Both the position numbers and the translations under genes were made by a program. Below the pieces are notes generated by a model. The model did not search any database. It was not told the origin of the DNA and was given only the letters and a program-made list of their open reading frames with translations. Below are positions 58,743-64,000 of a DNA stretch of 64,000 bases, piece by piece; positions within the stretch are counted from its first letter, which is position 1; each line of letters starts with the position of its first letter. This DNA comes from Lentisphaerota bacterium. Its GTDB lineage: Bacteria; Verrucomicrobiota; Lentisphaeria; Victivallales; Victivallaceae. The DNA is taken from the NCBI GenBank assembly GCA_015061885.1, contig SUVS01000002.1, forward strand, positions 62,001-126,000. The letters are read 5' to 3'.

Positions 58743-61169
58743 ATGAGTAAAACAACTAAAACAATGTGGCTGCGCCGGGTCAGTCAGTTGGGTCTGGCAG
58801 GAGCATTGCTGATGCCGCTTTCGTTGAGCAGTTCGGAAGCTGCTGCACAGGCAGAAAAAAACATAAAAGATGTTTACAAAGCTCAAAATGAGGCAACAAA
58901 GAAGGTCTTTGAGTCAGTGGAAGCAAAGCGGCGTGCTGCGATGGGCAAGGCTGGCGACGGCAACTACGACGATGCGTTGAAAGAGTTGGGTGATTTGCAA
59001 AAGCAGCTTACCCGTTTCAACGGTGATTTTGCGAGAAACAAGGCGGCGGAAATCGGGAATAATATCCGTCGGATCAAGCGTGTTTACAGCAGTGAGATCA
59101 TGGTAAAGGCACGCAGTCTGGCAGCTGATAAAAAGTATGAAGAGGCAATCGCTCAAGCCCAGAAGGCGTTGGAACTGACTCCGCAGGATAAGTATATAGC
59201 CAATTTTCAGCTTGAGTGTCAGAAGAGTATCCAGGCGGGAAAATACAAAAAAGAAGTTACTCTGGAGAGCGTTTCCCCCAAACTCAATGACAATCGCAAA
59301 GAAGTGGATATGAATTTGCGTGAAGCCAAACTGCTGGTACGCAGAAATCAGCTGGAAGCCGCTATTCCGAAGCTGGAACGGGTTTTGCTGGTCGATCCTT
59401 TTAATATGGAAGCATTGCAGGTGCTTACCGATGTTTACAAAAAGCTCTACAAAGTTGGTGTTGACCGCGGCAATGAATCTATCATGTTTACCAACGCCCG
59501 CAACAGCTGGGAATGGGCAGAACCGCTCAGCCGGGTTGCTGTTGGCGGCAGTGCCACAGGGACCAGCCAGCAGGGCAAGACCCGCAAAAGCGGCGACAGT
59601 GAGCTGTATAATCTGCTGGAAAGCATTATTGTAGATAATGTTCCTTATGCCCAGAGTAATATAAACAGTGTCATCCGCTTCCTTAACGAACAGGTCAAGG
59701 ATAAGGGTATAAGCATTATAAGCAATATTGATCCCAGTGAAGGTTTGCGTCCGGTATCGCTTGACTTGGGGCGGACGCCGTTGCTGGATGTTATCCGCTA
59801 TTTCAGTATGGCATCGGGACTTTCTTTCCAGTTTAAGGGTAATCAAGTGGTTTTCGGCCGTGTGGATAATATGACCACAGCGGAATTTCCTGTACGCGGC
59901 GATATTATTGCATATATTATTGACCAGAATACTACCAAACCCACCGGCTCGACTATGAAGGATGCCGAAAGCAGCGGCGGCGGCGATGGAGCCCCGCCGG
60001 AAGATTTGGATGCCCCGATCATTGATGATGGCGGTGCGGCAGCGGCGGCGGTAAGTTCGACCGGCAGCAAAAAATCTGCCGTGGATTCCGAAACATTGAA
60101 GAAGTATTTTGCTCAACGCTGGATCACTTTTGATAAAGGCTCTCTTATCAATTATAATCGCAGAACCGAGCGTTTGAAGGTCAAAAATACGCCGGAAAAT
60201 CTCCGCCGTATGGAAGCGTTGCTCCGTCAGCTTGATGCTTTGGAACAACCGATGATCATGGTTGAGTTGAAGATGGTCGAACTTACCAATACCAATCTCA
60301 ACGAGCTGGGCTTTGAATGGGCATTCAGTGCCGGTCGTGAAAAGGGTAACGGCTGGACACTTGATACTAATGATCCGACCCGTCACGGCACCGGCGACGG
60401 AATGTTCCGGGTGTTGAACAATTTGAAGATTTTCCCGAACTTCGGCGAAAAGATCTTCGGAGCCGATACCAAGGTCGATTTAAGTCTGTCGATCAATGCG
60501 GTTGCCCAGAACCGTCAGGCGGAAGTACTTGCTTCGCCGAGAATTCTTTCGGAAAACAATCCCAAGTCGCCGGCAATGATCAAGATGGTCGAAAACACCT
60601 ATTTCATTACCGAATGGGAACAGCCGGATATGGAAAGCGAAGGCTTCAATATCACGCTGGAAGGCGATCAGCCGGAGTGGGACGATGATGTCCGTCCGCT
60701 GGGGGTTACTTTTACTGTCAAGCCCTCGGTCAATGTTGACAACTACACTATTACGCTTAATGACATCAAACCGGTGTTCTACACGCATGTACGCGATTAC
60801 GACAACTATCTGACCTATGGTGTTTATCAGACCGTCAATAATCAGCGTGTGCCGATCGTTGAGCGTGTATTCAACATGAAAATGCCGGAATTTTCCCGGC
60901 GTGAGATCACTACCAATATCACACTTTATGATGGCGAAACAGTGCTGATCGGCGGCATGGTGGATAATGAAGTCAAGACCAGAAAAGACAAGTGGCCGCT
61001 GTTGGGAGATATTCCGTTTATCGGAAATTTCTTCCGCGATCAGCAGCACGATATATTCAACCGCACGCTGCTTATATTCATCACTGCACGGCTGATGACT
61101 CCCAAAGGCACGCCGTGGAATGCAGAAAACACAATGAAGAACCGCGGTCTGGTTGATTTTACCCGCTAA
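58743..61169 (+). CDS. Secretin (type II/IV-pilus GspD/PilQ superfamily)
   Basis: C-terminal secretin domain VGVTFTVKPSVNVDNYTITLNDIKP...RREITTNITLYDGETVLIGGMVDNEVKTRKDKWPLLGDIPFIGNFFRD. Confidence 0.88.
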   Translation: MSKTTKTMWLRRVSQLGLAGALLMPLSLSSSEAAAQAEKNIKDVYKAQNEATKKVFESVEAKRRAAMGKAGDGNYDDALKELGDLQKQLTRFNGDFARNKAAEIGNNIRRIKRVYSSEIMVKARSLAADKKYEEAIAQAQKALELTPQDKYIANFQLECQKSIQAGKYKKEVTLESVSPKLNDNRKEVDMNLREAKLLVRRNQLEAAIPKLERVLLVDPFNMEALQVLTDVYKKLYKVGVDRGNESIMFTNARNSWEWAEPLSRVAVGGSATGTSQQGKTRKSGDSELYNLLESIIVDNVPYAQSNINSVIRFLNEQVKDKGISIISNIDPSEGLRPVSLDLGRTPLLDVIRYFSMASGLSFQFKGNQVVFGRVDNMTTAEFPVRGDIIAYIIDQNTTKPTGSTMKDAESSGGGDGAPPEDLDAPIIDDGGAAAAAVSSTGSKKSAVDSETLKKYFAQRWITFDKGSLINYNRRTERLKVKNTPENLRRMEALLRQLDALEQPMIMVELKMVELTNTNLNELGFEWAFSAGREKGNGWTLDTNDPTRHGTGDGMFRVLNNLKIFPNFGEKIFGADTKVDLSLSINAVAQNRQAEVLASPRILSENNPKSPAMIKMVENTYFITEWEQPDMESEGFNITLEGDQPEWDDDVRPLGVTFTVKPSVNVDNYTITLNDIKPVFYTHVRDYDNYLTYGVYQTVNNQRVPIVERVFNMKMPEFSRREITTNITLYDGETVLIGGMVDNEVKTRKDKWPLLGDIPFIGNFFRDQQHDIFNRTLLIFITARLMTPKGTPWNAENTMKNRGLVDFTR

Positions 61170-61191
61170 AGCAGAGGAGTACTGATTGGAT

Positions 61192-63591
61192 ATGAAAAAC
61201 AGATATGTAAAATTACTGCTGGCAACTGCGGCATGTTCATCGTTTGTGCTGGCAGCGGCAGAAAAGGCAGAAAGCATCAATTCCACTGTTGACAGCTTTT
61301 CTGTTGATAAGCAGAAAGAAGAAGCAACCGCCAAATCGTTTGTATTGAAGGGTAATGAGTTGTTTTTTGCGGCACAGTATCTTGATGCCGCTAAAAACTA
61401 TACGCAAGCAGCCTACATATACGATGCACTTAAAACCAACAGTGAGCATTTTACGGCACAGTACAACAAGACCCGCGAACTGATTGCAAAATGTTACTAC
61501 TATCTGGCACAGGAAACAGCGATCCAGGCCCAGGAACAGGCCAGTGCCAGTGAGTTTGACAAAGCCATTGCATTGTGCGAAAACGCCATAAAGATCTATC
61601 CGGCATCAGAAAAAGAGATGCAGCAGCGTATTGAAGTTTATAAAAAGATGCGTACCGCTGCCGTCAAACGCTCGGCATTGAACGAAGCAAATGTTCTGCC
61701 CAAGCAGAGTGAAAAAGAATACAGTATCCGGATCAAGCTCAAACAGGCAAAATTGCTCTATTATACCGGACAATATGAACTTGCCCGGAAAAAGTATCAG
61801 GATGTGCTGCTGGAAGACCCGCTGTGTCTGGACGCAGTGCAGGGGCAGAAGGCTTGTGATACGGCGATCAAAAAATATGGCGATGAACGGTTGCGTCTGA
61901 CTCATCAGCGGGCAATGGCTGAAGCTGCATGGACTTTGCCTGATCCGATCATCAAGAAAAATCAGACCGCTACTACCAACTTTACTGATGAGGAAGGTAT
62001 AAACAAACCTGCGGTCGGTGAAGATAACGACACTAAAGAAATCCGGGAGAAATTGAAGACTACCCGGTTGGAAGATGTGAACTTTGACGGCGATGCCAAC
62101 AATTCCGGTACGCCGTTGCCGGAAGCATTGCGTAAATTGCGTGATTTGTCCGGTGTAAACTTTTTCCTGTATTATCCCAATGCTCAAATTTCGGCTCCGG
62201 TGGATACCGGTGCTGCTCCCGAGCAGGGATTGGGTTCTGCAACCGCTGCCAATGACAACGGCGAAGAAGAAGATGAAGATGAAGAAGAAAGTGCTGATAA
62301 CAGCAATGCGGCGGCAAAACCCCAGGTCAGTGCAGTTTCAACGAATTATCCTCTGGTCAATTTGAATTTGAAGAATAAAACTCTTGAGGAAATCGTCAAG
62401 GCGTTGGCACAGAATACCAACATGAAATACAAGGTCGAAAAGAATGCTGTGGTGTTTGCCCCCCAGGATGCTCCGCTGGATGATATGCAGATCAAAGTAT
62501 TCATGTTTGACGAAGGTATGCTTGAAGAACTCGGCGGCGGTGATTCTCCCGATGAGTTGCAGAAAGGACTCCAGCTTTTGGTGGAAGCAGAAGCCGAAAA
62601 GGATTTGTTCCCGGTCGGTTCCAAAGTGATGTATGACCCGAAATTCCGTTCGCTGATCGTGCTTAACACCCCGCAAAACCTCAATCTTATCAATGATGCG
62701 TTGGTGCAGTTGCGTCAGCGTGACCCGGAACCGATGGTTCAGGTACAGGTCAAATTTGTTGAAGTCGAGCAGAGCGACCTCAAGGAATTGGGATTTATTC
62801 AGTCATTGGGCAGACCCGATGGCACCCCCGGTCAGCCGACTAATGGCAGATTGCAGTTTGATACCAACGATACGGTAATCAACAATTCCCAGAAAAATAC
62901 GGTAACATTCTCCACTTCCAAAAATGGTTACAACTACAATCTGGTTATCAATGCCATCAATCAGATGAACGGCAAAGACATTCTTTCTTCGCCGAAAGTT
63001 CTGACCAAATCCGGCGAAAAGGTTACTATCCGCATGATTTCGGAGCGTTACTTTGCATGGGATTACGAAGAAGGTGATGTTGATACTGATACCGAAGGCG
63101 GTGTTACCATTTCGGCAATCACTCCGCTGTGGCCGGAATTTGAAGTTCAGGAACTGGGTATCGAAATGGAAATCACTCCGAAAGTCGATAAGGAAAAACG
63201 CCTGATCACTCTGGATGTACACCCGTGGGTCAAGGCTCTGGTCGGCTGGACGGAGTACGATTACATTGATGAAAATGGCAGTTCGGAAAAACTCACCCGT
63301 CCGATCATTTCCGAACGCACCACTGATACTAATGTGGTTGTCTATAATGAGGAAACAGTGGTAATCGGCGGTATGATCAAAGATTATACTACCACGATCA
63401 ATGATAAAGTTCCGCTGTTGGGCGATATTCCGCTTATCGGCAACTTCTTCAAGTCCAAGTCCACCCAGGTTACAAAGACCAATTTGCTGATCTTTGTAAC
63501 CGCCCGGATCCTCAAACCCAACGGAATGCCTTACTTCCCCAGCGACAAACTGGGCAAGCCCTCGTCAGCGGGTATCGGCGATTTGTATTGA
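61192..63591 (+). CDS. Second secretin-family protein, paralogous to the preceding gene
   Basis: Signal peptide, TPR-like N-term, QVQVKFVEVEQSDLKELGF, NVVVYNEETVVIGGMIKDYTTTINDKVPLLGDIPLIGNFFKSK. Confidence 0.88.
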   Translation: MKNRYVKLLLATAACSSFVLAAAEKAESINSTVDSFSVDKQKEEATAKSFVLKGNELFFAAQYLDAAKNYTQAAYIYDALKTNSEHFTAQYNKTRELIAKCYYYLAQETAIQAQEQASASEFDKAIALCENAIKIYPASEKEMQQRIEVYKKMRTAAVKRSALNEANVLPKQSEKEYSIRIKLKQAKLLYYTGQYELARKKYQDVLLEDPLCLDAVQGQKACDTAIKKYGDERLRLTHQRAMAEAAWTLPDPIIKKNQTATTNFTDEEGINKPAVGEDNDTKEIREKLKTTRLEDVNFDGDANNSGTPLPEALRKLRDLSGVNFFLYYPNAQISAPVDTGAAPEQGLGSATAANDNGEEEDEDEEESADNSNAAAKPQVSAVSTNYPLVNLNLKNKTLEEIVKALAQNTNMKYKVEKNAVVFAPQDAPLDDMQIKVFMFDEGMLEELGGGDSPDELQKGLQLLVEAEAEKDLFPVGSKVMYDPKFRSLIVLNTPQNLNLINDALVQLRQRDPEPMVQVQVKFVEVEQSDLKELGFIQSLGRPDGTPGQPTNGRLQFDTNDTVINNSQKNTVTFSTSKNGYNYNLVINAINQMNGKDILSSPKVLTKSGEKVTIRMISERYFAWDYEEGDVDTDTEGGVTISAITPLWPEFEVQELGIEMEITPKVDKEKRLITLDVHPWVKALVGWTEYDYIDENGSSEKLTRPIISERTTDTNVVVYNEETVVIGGMIKDYTTTINDKVPLLGDIPLIGNFFKSKSTQVTKTNLLIFVTARILKPNGMPYFPSDKLGKPSSAGIGDLY

Positions 63592-63610
63592 TGAAAAGCT
63601 GAAAGTTACG

Positions 63611-63646
63611 GCGGGAGATTCCATACGGGATCTTCCGCTGTTTTTT
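63611..63646 (+). terminator. Rho-independent terminator of the pilus operon
   Basis: GCGGGAGATTCC-ATAC-GGGATCTTCCGC followed by TGTTTTTT. Confidence 0.85.
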
Positions 63647-63867
63647 ATGCCGCAAATGAGTCCGAAATTGGATGCAACAGACAAAAATATGTCGTATCCA
63701 GAGGCATGAATTTGTAACAAGATAGCAAATCAACAAAGTAAATGCAAGTTTGCCTGATCAAATGTAACTGACTTGACTTTTTGCAGTTGTCAGATTTGAA
63801 ATCAAAAATATTTGGCGTTTTTTTATACTTAAAAGTTGTATATTTCTTTATATAGGGGACTGAACTG

Positions 63868-64000
63868 TTGAAAAGTGTAGTATCTTACGATTGGAAACTG
63901 GATTTCCGGTGTCCGGTCTCGTGGGTGCTGGTGACCAATTCCGGCAGTGGAGGCAGGAGTTTGGATATGCACAGTGCCATACATCTGGGGATCGTGATTT
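63868..64000 (+). CDS. Probable AraC-family regulator, N-terminal fragment cut by window edge
   Basis: TTG start; (M)KSVVSYDWKLDFRCPVSW...LDMHSAIHLGIVI resembles the N-term of the regulator at 28669 (FNWKLTSS...DIHSSIHIGLLI). Confidence 0.5.
   Translation, partial: MKSVVSYDWKLDFRCPVSWVLVTNSGSGGRSLDMHSAIHLGIVI

Noticed and set aside
1-64000. tRNA, rRNA or tmRNA genes
   Set aside because: No T-arm GTTCRANYC with matching acceptor stem, and no rRNA-like conserved blocks were recognised on reading; a tRNAscan-SE/Infernal run would be decisive.

Overview
The window looks like a chromosomal segment from a Lentisphaerota/Victivallales-like (PVC-group) bacterium. That placement is an inference from the many H-X9-DG pseudopilins, the Akkermansia-type pilus locus and the gene content. 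About 45 protein genes are supported. They include housekeeping and envelope genes (uppS, gmhA, argD, argF, lptD-like, hldD, queD, queE, purQ, dnaN, recF, tsaD, bamA, tpiA, secG, thyX) and an EcoRV-like restriction-modification pair. There are also three secreted glycosidase-like proteins with neighbouring pseudopilin genes, and a five-gene PilM/PilO/secretin locus resembling Amuc_1098-1101. No rRNA, tRNA or CRISPR array was recognised. The most interesting non-coding signals are: (1) TGACGGA iterons at exact 11-bp spacing just after the stop codons of three unrelated genes; (2) an oriC-like array of degenerate DnaA-box-like repeats next to an AT-rich tract; (3) a pair of inverted, modular ~530-560 bp intergenic repeats containing 10-bp periodic tracts; (4) a 112-bp tandem/foldback repeat after bamA; (5) two overlapping perfect palindromes inside the leader codons of one pseudopilin; (6) a ~150-nt structured-looking leader directly before the pilus operon. 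All homology calls were made by reading motifs; no database search was run.
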